Position numbers and translations under genes: made by a program. Of a stretch of DNA of 64,000 bases, positions 25,220 to 32,889 are shown piece after piece. The DNA comes from Enterobacteriaceae bacterium UBA7338. Lineage in GTDB: Bacteria; Pseudomonadota; Gammaproteobacteria; Enterobacterales; Enterobacteriaceae. Under the pieces are notes generated by a model. That model was not told where the DNA came from. It ran no database searches and saw nothing but the letters and a program-made list of their open reading frames with translations. The stretch is from the NCBI GenBank assembly GCA_002480085.1, contig DKPJ01000014.1, forward strand, positions 186,001-250,000. The letters are read 5' to 3'. The first letter of the stretch is position 1, and each line of letters opens with the position of its first letter.

Positions 25220-26017
25220 TTACGACATGATCAAGCCGCCATCAACGTTGATGGTTTGCCCCGTAATATAGGCGGCGTCCTCGGACGCCAGAAACGCCAC
25301 CAGCCCGGCAACGTCGGCGGGCTTGCCAGCCCGCTTGAGTGGGATCCCCTGCACCCATTCGTCCATAAGCTCGCCTTTTTTATACTGCTTCTCTGGCGTA
25401 CTCAGGATCTCGCCCCACACGCGGTCGTTGTAGTCCCACATATTGGTCTCGATAATCCCAGGACAGAAGGCGTTAACCGTGATGTTGTGCTGGGCCAGCT
25501 CAAGCGCCAGGCTTTGGGTAATGCCAATCACGCCCATTTTGCTGGCGGCGTAGTGCGGGGTGTAGATAAAGCCAACGCGGCCCTGGCCGGAGGAGGTATT
25601 GATCAGCCGTCCGCTCTGCTGTTTTACCATGTACTTAGCGGCTTCGCGGCAGCATAACCACACGCCGGTGGTGTTGACGCTGAGCACGTTATCAAACTCC
25701 TGACGCGTCATTTTATCGAAGCGGTCGATGGTGATAATGCCGGCGTTTTGGATAGAGACATCAATGCTGTCGAAGGTGTGATGCGCGAGCCGGTAAAGCT
25801 CGGTAACCTGCTCTTCATTGGTGACATCGGCGACGAAGGAGATAATATTTTCGTGATACTCCTCCTTCAGCCGTTCTGCGGTCTCTGTCACCTCAGCCGA
25901 GTAGTCAGAGAGCACCAGATTCGCCCCCGCATCGGCAAATTTTCTGGCGATGCCCTCGCCGATGCCTTTAGCCGCACCGGTAATGACGACCGTTTTATTT
26001 TCGAATACATATCCCAT
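25220..26017 (-). CDS. Short-chain dehydrogenase/reductase, second enzyme of the locus
   Basis: 265-residue classical SDR. Seen: TGAAKGIG at 13-20, Asp38 after strand 2 (NAD preference), QNAG in place of NNAG, the catalytic region INTSSGQGRVGF, YAASK, and the C-terminal ITGQTINVDGG. It is clearly different from its neighbour, so the pair did not arise by recent duplication. It lies 22 bases after the kinase stop. Two NAD-type SDRs side by side could act on successive positions of one substrate or invert a hydroxyl by oxidation and reduction. Substrate unknown. Confidence 0.85.
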   Translation of the reverse strand: MGYVFENKTVVITGAAKGIGEGIARKFADAGANLVLSDYSAEVTETAERLKEEYHENIISFVADVTNEEQVTELYRLAHHTFDSIDVSIQNAGIITIDRFDKMTRQEFDNVLSVNTTGVWLCCREAAKYMVKQQSGRLINTSSGQGRVGFIYTPHYAASKMGVIGITQSLALELAQHNITVNAFCPGIIETNMWDYNDRVWGEILSTPEKQYKKGELMDEWVQGIPLKRAGKPADVAGLVAFLASEDAAYITGQTINVDGGLIMS

Positions 26018-26039
26018 ACTCTCTCTCCTCGCCCGCTAT

Positions 26040-27545
26040 TCAGAATTTGTGTAGGGTTCTTTCGACGGCTTTTTGCCACTCCCGCCAGCGCTTTTGTAAA
26101 CGGCCATGACGCTCCATGTTGGGGCGAAATTCGCTATGCGGATAAAGGTACTGTTTCAGCTCATCGAGTGAGAGCTGCCCCACGGCCTTGCGCGCTAAAA
26201 GTGCCGCCCCGATAGCAGAGAGTTCGGGTACGTCGCTGCGCATGACCGGGCAACCCAGCAGGTCTGACTGATACTGCATCAGCCAGTCATTTTTGGTTGG
26301 GCCGCCATCCACCATCAACGCCGTCAGCGTAAAATCGTTGTGCTGGCGCATGGCGGTCACCACGTCGGCGATCTGGTAGGTGATGGCCTCCAGCGCGGCC
26401 CGGATCAGGTGCGCGCGTTTTACGCCACGGCTCAGGCCGCAGATCACCCCGCGGGCGTTTTCATCCCACCAGGGCGCGCCTAATCCCGTTAGCGCCGGCA
26501 CAAAATAGACGCCAAGCGTTGACTCAACCGAGGCCGGAAGGGAGTTCAGCTCAGCCGCCAGCTCGGCTTCGGGAAGCTCGCTCAGGCCCGTGCTGTCAGC
26601 CATCCACGCCACGCCGTCACCGGTATGGGGGATGTTCCCCTCAAGGCCGTAGATCAGCTGCTCGCCGTCATGCCAGGCAATAGTGGTTGCCAGAGAGTGA
26701 ATGTTGCACTGCGCAGAGGTAACCGGCGCCATAACCGATGAGCCGGTACCGTAGGTCGCCTTGACGCAGCCCGCCTCCCCTAGCGCGTGACCAAACAGCG
26801 CGGCGTGCGAGTCACCCACCATCGACATGATCGGGATGCCGTCGGGAATGCCCGCCACGTTTTTGGTGTAGCCAAAGAGGCCGCTGGAGGGTTTGATCTC
26901 CGGCAGCGCGGCCGCCGGGATCTGGAAGATGTCCAGCATCTCCAGGCTCCAGCGTCCGCTTTGCAGATCCAGAAGCTGGGTACGGGCGGCGTTAGAGTAG
27001 TCGCAGTAGAAGCTTTCGCCTGCGGTCAGGTTCCAGAGCAGCCAGCTGTCGATGGTGCCGAGGCAGATCTCCCCGTTTGCCGCCAGCGCCTGGCCGTTTG
27101 GCGTCGATTCGATCAGCCAGCGCATTTTGGAACCCGAGAAGAGCGGCGCGACCGGCAGACCGGTAACGGCTTTTATGGTCGGCTCTTTATTATCGCGACG
27201 CAGCGCATCGCAAAAATCCGCAGTGCGCGAGCATTGCCAGCTGATTGCCGCATGCAGCGGCGTGCCGTTGCTGCGGTACCAGCCTATGGTTGTCTCGCGC
27301 TGGTTGCTAATGGCCAGCGCCGCGACATTTTCAGCGCCTACCGCGTTAATGGCCTGCGAGATCACCTTAACCGAGGCCTCAATCAGCGCGGTGCCCGACT
27401 GTTCGACCCACCCCTCTCGGGGCGTCTGGATAGAGAGCGGCTGGTTGAATTTAACGATAACCTTGCCTGCTTCATCTAAGGCGACGGCCTTTGCATTCGT
27501 CGTACCTTCATCAAGGGCAACGATAATGTTTTGGTGTGAAGACAT
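26040..27545 (-). CDS. FGGY-family carbohydrate kinase, GlpK-like
   Basis: 501-residue sugar or polyol kinase. The N-terminal phosphate loop ALDEGTTNAKAVALDE, the QRETT segment of the substrate site, ATYGTGSS and the C-terminal DGGPTKNDWLMQ are all present. The segment GLGAPWWDENARGVICGLSRG is closest in style to glycerol kinases, so it is likely to phosphorylate a small polyol or ketose terminus. Housekeeping glycerol kinase is encoded elsewhere in enterics (glpFK), which argues for another substrate. First gene of the leftward operon; a 14-bp palindromic operator lies 29 bases upstream of its ATG. Confidence 0.88.
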   Translation of the reverse strand: MSSHQNIIVALDEGTTNAKAVALDEAGKVIVKFNQPLSIQTPREGWVEQSGTALIEASVKVISQAINAVGAENVAALAISNQRETTIGWYRSNGTPLHAAISWQCSRTADFCDALRRDNKEPTIKAVTGLPVAPLFSGSKMRWLIESTPNGQALAANGEICLGTIDSWLLWNLTAGESFYCDYSNAARTQLLDLQSGRWSLEMLDIFQIPAAALPEIKPSSGLFGYTKNVAGIPDGIPIMSMVGDSHAALFGHALGEAGCVKATYGTGSSVMAPVTSAQCNIHSLATTIAWHDGEQLIYGLEGNIPHTGDGVAWMADSTGLSELPEAELAAELNSLPASVESTLGVYFVPALTGLGAPWWDENARGVICGLSRGVKRAHLIRAALEAITYQIADVVTAMRQHNDFTLTALMVDGGPTKNDWLMQYQSDLLGCPVMRSDVPELSAIGAALLARKAVGQLSLDELKQYLYPHSEFRPNMERHGRLQKRWREWQKAVERTLHKF

Positions 27546-27573
27546 AGGTTTCTCCGGAGAAGCGAACCTTCTA

Positions 27574-27587
27574 TGAATATATATTCA
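27574..27587. promoter_or_regulatory. Operator copy 1, perfect 14-bp palindrome
   Basis: TGAATATATATTCA, a perfect palindrome, lies just upstream of the FGGY kinase start. The same word recurs twice in this intergenic region, which indicates binding sites of one regulator controlling both divergent operons. No regulator gene is present in or beside the locus. Confidence 0.75.
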
Positions 27588-27719
27588 GCACTGATTATTT
27601 ATTTTGTAAACGATAGCGGGGATCGCTATCTGCTTCTACAGGCAAAAGCGACAAATGCGTATGGCATCACAATTCAATCAATCACGCTGGACAGATCAAC
27701 AGCAGGGGTTGTAGTATTG

Positions 27720-27751
27720 TGAATATAAAGTCATGCGTGAATATATATTCT
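27720..27751. promoter_or_regulatory. Operator copy 2 with a degenerate tandem partner
   Basis: TGAATATATATTCT (27738-27751) matches the palindrome with one terminal mismatch. A weaker copy, TGAATATAAAGTCA, lies at 27720-27733, with starts 18 bases apart. The central location between two flanking perfect copies suggests cooperative binding or looping. Confidence 0.65.
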
Positions 27752-27830
27752 GAGATATCACAGAGCACTATTCACTCACAGTCAGGGAAACCTGGAGCAA
27801 CGGCCAGGGATCCATTTTTTTGAACCCACC

Positions 27831-27844
27831 TGAATATATATTCA
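27831..27844. promoter_or_regulatory. Operator copy 3, perfect 14-bp palindrome
   Basis: TGAATATATATTCA again, 28 bases before the start of the transketolase subunit gene and just upstream of its GGAGG ribosome site. A bound repressor here would lie over or just downstream of the rightward promoter. The whole 27546-27872 gap contains these sites and no gene. Confidence 0.75.
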
Positions 27845-27872
27845 GAGTCGCATAATCATTCGGAGGAGTTCG

Positions 27873-28727
27873 ATGAATCCGTTCTTACTATCAGTCCCTG
27901 AACTTGAAAACAAAGCCCGCGCCGTGCGCCGCCATATCATCTCCCTGAATGCCAACAGCCCGGCTGGCGGCCATACTGGAGCCGATCTCTCTCAGGTAGA
28001 GCTGTTAACAGCGCTCTATTTTCGCGTACTCGACTGCGCAGTTGACCGCCAGTACGACGAAGAGCGTGATATCTACATCCAGTCCAAAGGTCACGCCGTG
28101 GGCTGCTACTACTGTGTTCTCGCTGAAGCGGGCTACTTCCCGGTGGAGTGGCTCTCAACCTATCAGCACGCCAACTCTCACCTGCCGGGACACCCGGTTA
28201 AGCAGAAGACGCCGGGCATTGAGCTGAATACCGGCGCGCTGGGGCATGGTTTCCCGGTGGCCGTCGGCCTGGCGCTGGCCGCAAAACGCAACAACAGCAA
28301 GCGCCGCATCTTCCTGATCACCGGCGATGGTGAACTGGCAGAAGGCAGTAACTGGGAAGCCGCCATGGTTGCCGCCCACTACAAGCTGGATAACCTGGTC
28401 ATTATTAATGACAAAAACGGCCTGCAGCTGGCGGGTGCCACCAAAGACATTATGTGCACCGATCCGCTGGACGAGAAATGGCGCGCCTTCGGCATGGAGG
28501 TGACCGAGTGCCAGGGTAACGATATGGCCTCCGTGGTCAACGCGCTGGAGAATCTGCCCCAGACCGGAAAACCTAACGTCATCATCGCCCACACCACCAA
28601 GGGCGCAGGCGTCTCCTTTATCGCTGGCAAACCCGAATGGCACCATCGCGTACCGAAGGGCGATGAAATCGGGCTGGCAATGAGCGAACTGAACGATCTG
28701 ATCGAAGAGGGTATGAAAAGTGAGTAA
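27873..28727 (+). CDS. Transketolase, N-terminal (TPP-binding) subunit
   Basis: 284 residues corresponding to the pyrophosphate-binding half of transketolase. Seen: SPAGGHTGADLSQVELL near the N-terminus, SKGHAVGCYY, GALGHGFPVAVG and the thiamine diphosphate motif GDGELAEGSNWEAAMVA...INDKN. The other half is a separate gene that overlaps this one by eight bases. Split transketolases occur in several catabolic operons, including the apulose-4-phosphate transketolase AptAB of D-apiose use. A dedicated transketolase beside housekeeping tktA/tktB suggests an unusual ketose phosphate as donor. Confidence 0.88.
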   Translation: MNPFLLSVPELENKARAVRRHIISLNANSPAGGHTGADLSQVELLTALYFRVLDCAVDRQYDEERDIYIQSKGHAVGCYYCVLAEAGYFPVEWLSTYQHANSHLPGHPVKQKTPGIELNTGALGHGFPVAVGLALAAKRNNSKRRIFLITGDGELAEGSNWEAAMVAAHYKLDNLVIINDKNGLQLAGATKDIMCTDPLDEKWRAFGMEVTECQGNDMASVVNALENLPQTGKPNVIIAHTTKGAGVSFIAGKPEWHHRVPKGDEIGLAMSELNDLIEEGMKSE

Positions 28728-29661
28728 TTCAGAACATCTTGCAAACGTGATGGTTGAAGCTTTCATTAATGCAGTTGAGAGAGGCGTTGACCTGGTTCCC
28801 GTCGTGGCCGACTCGACGTCAACCGCCAAGATCTCGCCCTTCGTTAAGCAGTTTCCGGATCGGATCGTCAACGTTGGCATCGCCGAACAGACCCTGGTCG
28901 GTGCTGCCGCCGGGCTGGCGCTGGGCGGAAAAATCGCGGTAACCTGTAACGCCGCGCCGTTTCTTGTCTCACGCGCTAACGAGCAGGTGAAAGTCGATAT
29001 CTGCTACAACAACACCAACGTGAAGCTGTTTGGCCTCAATGCCGGTGCCAGCTATGGCCCACTGGCCAGTACCCACCACTCGATAGATGATATCTCCGTG
29101 ATGCGCGGCTTTGGCAACATCCAGATCTTTGCCCCCTCGTCACCGCTGGAGTGCCGCCAGATTATTGAGTACGCCCTGGAGCACGTTGGCCCGGTCTATA
29201 TCCGCATGGACGGTAAAGCGTTACCGGAGCTGCATGATGACAACTACAAATTTGTGCCCGGTGCGGTAGATGTTCTGCGCGAAGGCGATGAGATTGCGCT
29301 GGTCGCCATGGGCTCCACCGTTCACGAAGCCGTTGACGCTGCCGCACAGCTGGCGGAACAGGGCATTTCAGCGAAGGTGGTTAACGTTCCTTCGGTTCGT
29401 CCTTTGGATCGCGACGCGCTATTCGCCGCTTTGCAGGGAGTAAAACATATTATCAGCGTCGAAGAGCATAACGTGAACGGTGGCGTAGGCAGCATCGTCG
29501 CGGAAGTGCTGGCTGAAAACGGCCACGGCGCGGTGCTTAAACGTCTGGGGATCCCTGACGGCGAATACGCGATTGCTGCCGATCGCAAAGATATGCGGGC
29601 ATACCATGGTTTTGACGTGGCCGGGATCGTTAATCAGACCCTGGCGCTTATTAACCGATAG
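28720..29661 (+). CDS. Transketolase, C-terminal (pyrimidine-binding) subunit
   Basis: 313 residues, the complementary half of the split transketolase. Seen: VNVGIAEQTLVGAAAGLALGGK (the glutamate of IAEQ activates thiamine diphosphate), THHSIDDISVMRG, GPVYIRMDGK and the C-terminal domain with VEEHNVNGG. It starts at GTG inside the end of the previous gene, so the two subunits are made in a coupled way. Function in the pathway is inferred from the neighbours. Confidence 0.88.
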   Translation: MSNSEHLANVMVEAFINAVERGVDLVPVVADSTSTAKISPFVKQFPDRIVNVGIAEQTLVGAAAGLALGGKIAVTCNAAPFLVSRANEQVKVDICYNNTNVKLFGLNAGASYGPLASTHHSIDDISVMRGFGNIQIFAPSSPLECRQIIEYALEHVGPVYIRMDGKALPELHDDNYKFVPGAVDVLREGDEIALVAMGSTVHEAVDAAAQLAEQGISAKVVNVPSVRPLDRDALFAALQGVKHIISVEEHNVNGGVGSIVAEVLAENGHGAVLKRLGIPDGEYAIAADRKDMRAYHGFDVAGIVNQTLALINR

Positions 29662-29738
29662 CTTTAACAAAAGTACGTAATAAACGACGACCCTACACCT
29701 GTCGAACCGCCATACATTACATTTTGAGAGAACATCTT

Positions 29739-30674
29739 ATGAAAACGAAAATCCTGTTTTTAAGTGTGGCAGCAGCCTGTGCATTTTCAGCGAATGCGTT
29801 TGCCGTTGAAAAGGGCACCATCATGATTATGGTCAACTCGCTGGATAACCCCTACTACGCTGCGGAAGCAAAAGGTGCCGATCTGAAAGCGAAAGAGCTG
29901 GGATACACCACCAGCGTGCTGTCGCACGGCGAAGATGTTAAAAAGCAGAGCGAGCTTATCGACGCTGCTATCGGTAAAAAGGTTCAGGGCATTATTCTCG
30001 ATAACGCTGACTCAACCGCGAGCGTGGCCGCTATCCAAAAAGCCAAAGACGCGGGCATTCCCGTGGTGTTAATCAACCGCGAAATCCCGGTTGATAACAT
30101 CGCCCTCGAACAGATCACCCATAACAACTTCCAGGCCGGCTCTGACGTGGCTAACGTCTTTGTCGAAAAAATGGAAGAGACAGGCAAGTATGCCGAGCTG
30201 ACCTGTAACCTGGCCGACAACAACTGTGTTACCCGCTCTAAATCCTTCCACCAGGTGCTGGATCAGTATCCGGATATGCAGAGCGTTGCACGACAGGATG
30301 CCAAAGGCACGCTGATCGACGGCAAGCGCATTATGGACAGCATCCTGCAGGCGCACCCGGATGTGAAAGGCGTCATCTGCGGCAACGGTCCCGTTGCGCT
30401 GGGCGCTATTGCCGCGCTGAAATCTGCGGGCCGTGACGACGTGATTGTCGTCGGCATTGACGGCAGCAACGACGAGCGCGAAGCCGTCAAAGCGGGCACC
30501 CTCAAAGCCACGGTGATGCTGCAGGCCCAGGCGATTGCCGCTCAGGGCGTGACCGATCTCGATAACTTTATCCAAAAAGGGACCAAGCCAGAGAAACAGC
30601 GCGTCATGTTCCGCGGCATTTTAATTACCCCTGACAACGCCTCAGGAGTTCAAGACTTCAATTTCAAATCCTGA
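29739..30674 (+). CDS. Periplasmic sugar-binding protein of a ribose-type ABC importer
   Basis: 311-residue RbsB-like (type I periplasmic binding) protein. A signal peptide is clear: MKTKILFLSVAAACAFSANA ending AFA at residue 22, then VEKGTIMIMVNSLDNPYYA. Two lobes follow, with typical segments IDAAIGKKVQGIILDNADS, VVLINREIP and CGNGPVALGAIAAL. The ATG at 29739 is preceded by GAGAGA; an in-frame TTG five codons earlier is less likely. It sits 77 bases after the transketolase pair and no separate operator copy is seen there. Confidence 0.92.
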   Translation: MKTKILFLSVAAACAFSANAFAVEKGTIMIMVNSLDNPYYAAEAKGADLKAKELGYTTSVLSHGEDVKKQSELIDAAIGKKVQGIILDNADSTASVAAIQKAKDAGIPVVLINREIPVDNIALEQITHNNFQAGSDVANVFVEKMEETGKYAELTCNLADNNCVTRSKSFHQVLDQYPDMQSVARQDAKGTLIDGKRIMDSILQAHPDVKGVICGNGPVALGAIAALKSAGRDDVIVVGIDGSNDEREAVKAGTLKATVMLQAQAIAAQGVTDLDNFIQKGTKPEKQRVMFRGILITPDNASGVQDFNFKS

Positions 30675-30719
30675 TGACCCGTTGCCGCGCCCGCTTCGGC
30701 GGGCGCAAAGGAGTAAAGA

Positions 30720-31331
30720 ATGCACAGAAAACTCGCGCTGGCATTGATCGTTTTAGCGCTTGGCGGTTGCCGTATCGTATCGCAGAAAGAGCTGGCCGAT
30801 CTCAAAAATCCCCCCAATCCACAAATGGCCAATATTCAGCAAACCTGGCAGCAAAAGATTGTGCCGCAGTATGTGCGTGAGGCTAAACCTGTCGCTGAAT
30901 TGTTTAAAACGTTACAGGCCGAGAAGAGCTTTGATGAGGCCTGTAGCAAAGATGGCTACCGCAGCCAGAGCGAAAACCCCTGCGTCTTTAACGTGCGTAT
31001 TACCGGCGAAGTGATCAAGGTTAATACTAAATCCCGCAGCGGGAAGATGACGGTACGCGATGAGCAGGGCGAAGAGATCGTGGTGCAGATGGGACCGATT
31101 ATTCGCGGCACCAGCCTGCGGGATGGGTATAAGGGTGCTAGCTATCAGGACTTTAACGATCAGGTGCTGTATGGCGATTACGGTAAGGCTATCAACCAAC
31201 AGGCATCAGAGATGATGGTGAACTTCAAGCCCGCCGTCGGGGACAAGGTCACAATTTCTGGGGTATTTGCTGCCTGGGATATCCCGCAAACCATTCCAGA
31301 CGTGACGGCTGCACACATTGCACGGCAGTGA
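30720..31331 (+). CDS. DUF2291 family lipoprotein
   Basis: 203 residues with a lipoprotein signal: basic start MHRK, hydrophobic core and lipobox LGGC with the lipidated Cys17. The mature part contains NVRITGEVIKVNTKSRSGKM and VQMGPIIRGTSLRDG and resembles the DUF2291 family, whose members are usually encoded with ribose-type ABC importers. The function is unknown; being between the binding protein and the ATPase gene suggests a helper at the importer. It starts 45 bases after the previous gene. Confidence 0.82.
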   Translation: MHRKLALALIVLALGGCRIVSQKELADLKNPPNPQMANIQQTWQQKIVPQYVREAKPVAELFKTLQAEKSFDEACSKDGYRSQSENPCVFNVRITGEVIKVNTKSRSGKMTVRDEQGEEIVVQMGPIIRGTSLRDGYKGASYQDFNDQVLYGDYGKAINQQASEMMVNFKPAVGDKVTISGVFAAWDIPQTIPDVTAAHIARQ

Positions 31332-31341
31332 GGAGAGGGTT

Positions 31342-32871
31342 ATGAACGAGCAACAGACCCAGCAGGATGAGGTGATTATTGAGACTCGCGACCTCTCTCG
31401 TGTTTATCCTGGCGTAGTCGCGCTCGATAGCGTTAATTACCGCGTCTACCGCAACCAGGTCAACGTGCTGATTGGCGAGAACGGCGCAGGTAAATCAACG
31501 ATGATGAAAATGCTGGCCGGGGTTGAGACGCCCTCCTCCGGCGAGATCCTGCTGGATGGGCAGAAGGTCACGCTCGGCTCCACTCACCAGGCGGAAAAGC
31601 ATGGCATCAGCATTATTTTCCAGGAGCTGAACCTCTTCCCCAATATGAACGTGATGGACAACATCTTCATTGGCAATGAGTTTTTCCAGCGCGGCGTGAT
31701 TAACGAAAAATACCAGTATGAACTGGCTAAGTCGCTCCTGGAGCGGCTGGAGCTGAACGTCGATCCCTACGCGCCGTTAGGCGAGCTGGGAATTGGTCAC
31801 CAGCAGCTGGTGGAGATCGCCCGCGCGCTCTCCAAGGATACCCGGGTGCTGATCATGGACGAGCCAACCAGCGCACTAAGCCAGTCGGAAGTGCGGGTGC
31901 TGTTTAACGTCATCGCCCAGCTTAAGCGTCGCGGCGTCACCATTATCTACATCTCCCACCGGCTGGAGGAGCTGATGGAGATTGGCGATCACATCACCAT
32001 CTTCCGCGATGGCCGCTTTATCAGCGAGCGTCCCGTTCAGCAGGCCAGCGTGCCCTGGATCATCGAGCAGATGGTCGGTGACAAGAAAAAGCACTTTGAC
32101 TACAGCCCCGCCGCGCATGGCGAGACCATCCTCAAGGTGAACGGCCTGACCGCGCTGCATCAGAACGGCGGGTATAAATTGAACGACGTCTCCTTTGACC
32201 TGCGCAAAGGGGAAGTTATCGGCATCTATGGCCTGCTCGGCGCGGGACGCACCGAGCTGTTTAAGGGCCTGGTGGGGATGATGGGCTGCCAGTCGGGCAC
32301 CATCAGTCTTGATGGTGAAAGTCTGGACAAGCGCTCTTTCCAGCAGAGGCTAAAGCGCGGCATCACCTTAGTGCCAGAGGATCGCCAGGGCGAAGGCGTG
32401 GTGCAGCTGATGTCGATCAAAAGCAATATGACGCTGACCGACCTGAGCCTGCTGGGCTTTCGTCGCGCCCTGCGCCTGCTCAGTCCTGTTAAAGAGGAGC
32501 AGCAGGTCAACCACATGGTCGAGCAGCTGGCAATTAAGGCCGGCGATACGGAGCTGCCTATTACCTCGCTAAGCGGCGGCAACCAGCAAAAGGTGGTGCT
32601 GGGTAAGGCACTGATGACCGGGCCTAAAGTGGTCCTGCTGGATGAGCCGACGCGCGGCATCGACGTTGGCGCGAAAACCGATGTGTATCACCTGATTGGC
32701 AAAATGGCGCATCAGGGGCTGGCCGTTATGTTCTCCTCCTCCGAGCTGGATGAGGTCATGGCGCTGGCCGACCGGGTTCTGGTTATGGCCGATGGCCGTA
32801 TTACCGCAGATTTACCGCGCGCTTCCGTGACGCGGGAAAAATTAATCAGCGCTTCTACACCGCAGGACTGA
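31342..32871 (+). CDS. Sugar ABC transporter, ATP-binding protein (tandem domains)
   Basis: 509-residue RbsA-like ATPase with two ABC domains. First domain: Walker A GENGAGKST, Walker B VLIMDEPTSAL, with a signature-region LGIGHQQLVEIARAL. Second domain: degenerate Walker A GLLGAGRTE, signature LSGGNQQKVVLGKAL and Walker B VLLDEPTRGIDVG. The ATG at 31342 follows GAGGAGAGG; an in-frame TTG further up would overlap the preceding gene and is not used. Energises import with the adjacent permease. Confidence 0.95.
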   Translation: MNEQQTQQDEVIIETRDLSRVYPGVVALDSVNYRVYRNQVNVLIGENGAGKSTMMKMLAGVETPSSGEILLDGQKVTLGSTHQAEKHGISIIFQELNLFPNMNVMDNIFIGNEFFQRGVINEKYQYELAKSLLERLELNVDPYAPLGELGIGHQQLVEIARALSKDTRVLIMDEPTSALSQSEVRVLFNVIAQLKRRGVTIIYISHRLEELMEIGDHITIFRDGRFISERPVQQASVPWIIEQMVGDKKKHFDYSPAAHGETILKVNGLTALHQNGGYKLNDVSFDLRKGEVIGIYGLLGAGRTELFKGLVGMMGCQSGTISLDGESLDKRSFQQRLKRGITLVPEDRQGEGVVQLMSIKSNMTLTDLSLLGFRRALRLLSPVKEEQQVNHMVEQLAIKAGDTELPITSLSGGNQQKVVLGKALMTGPKVVLLDEPTRGIDVGAKTDVYHLIGKMAHQGLAVMFSSSELDEVMALADRVLVMADGRITADLPRASVTREKLISASTPQD

Positions 32872-32889
32872 TGTCTGCTGGAGAGAGAA

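Noticed and set aside
26040..27545. Calling the FGGY kinase glycerol kinase (glpK)
   Set aside because: The motifs are GlpK-like, but the operon partners (SDRs, transketolase, ribose-type importer) do not fit glycerol use and no glpF or glpX is adjacent.
27716..27736. CRP site near TGTGAATATAAAGTCATG in the accessory intergenic region
   Set aside because: Only the left half site fits; the right half departs from TCACA, so catabolite control cannot be claimed.
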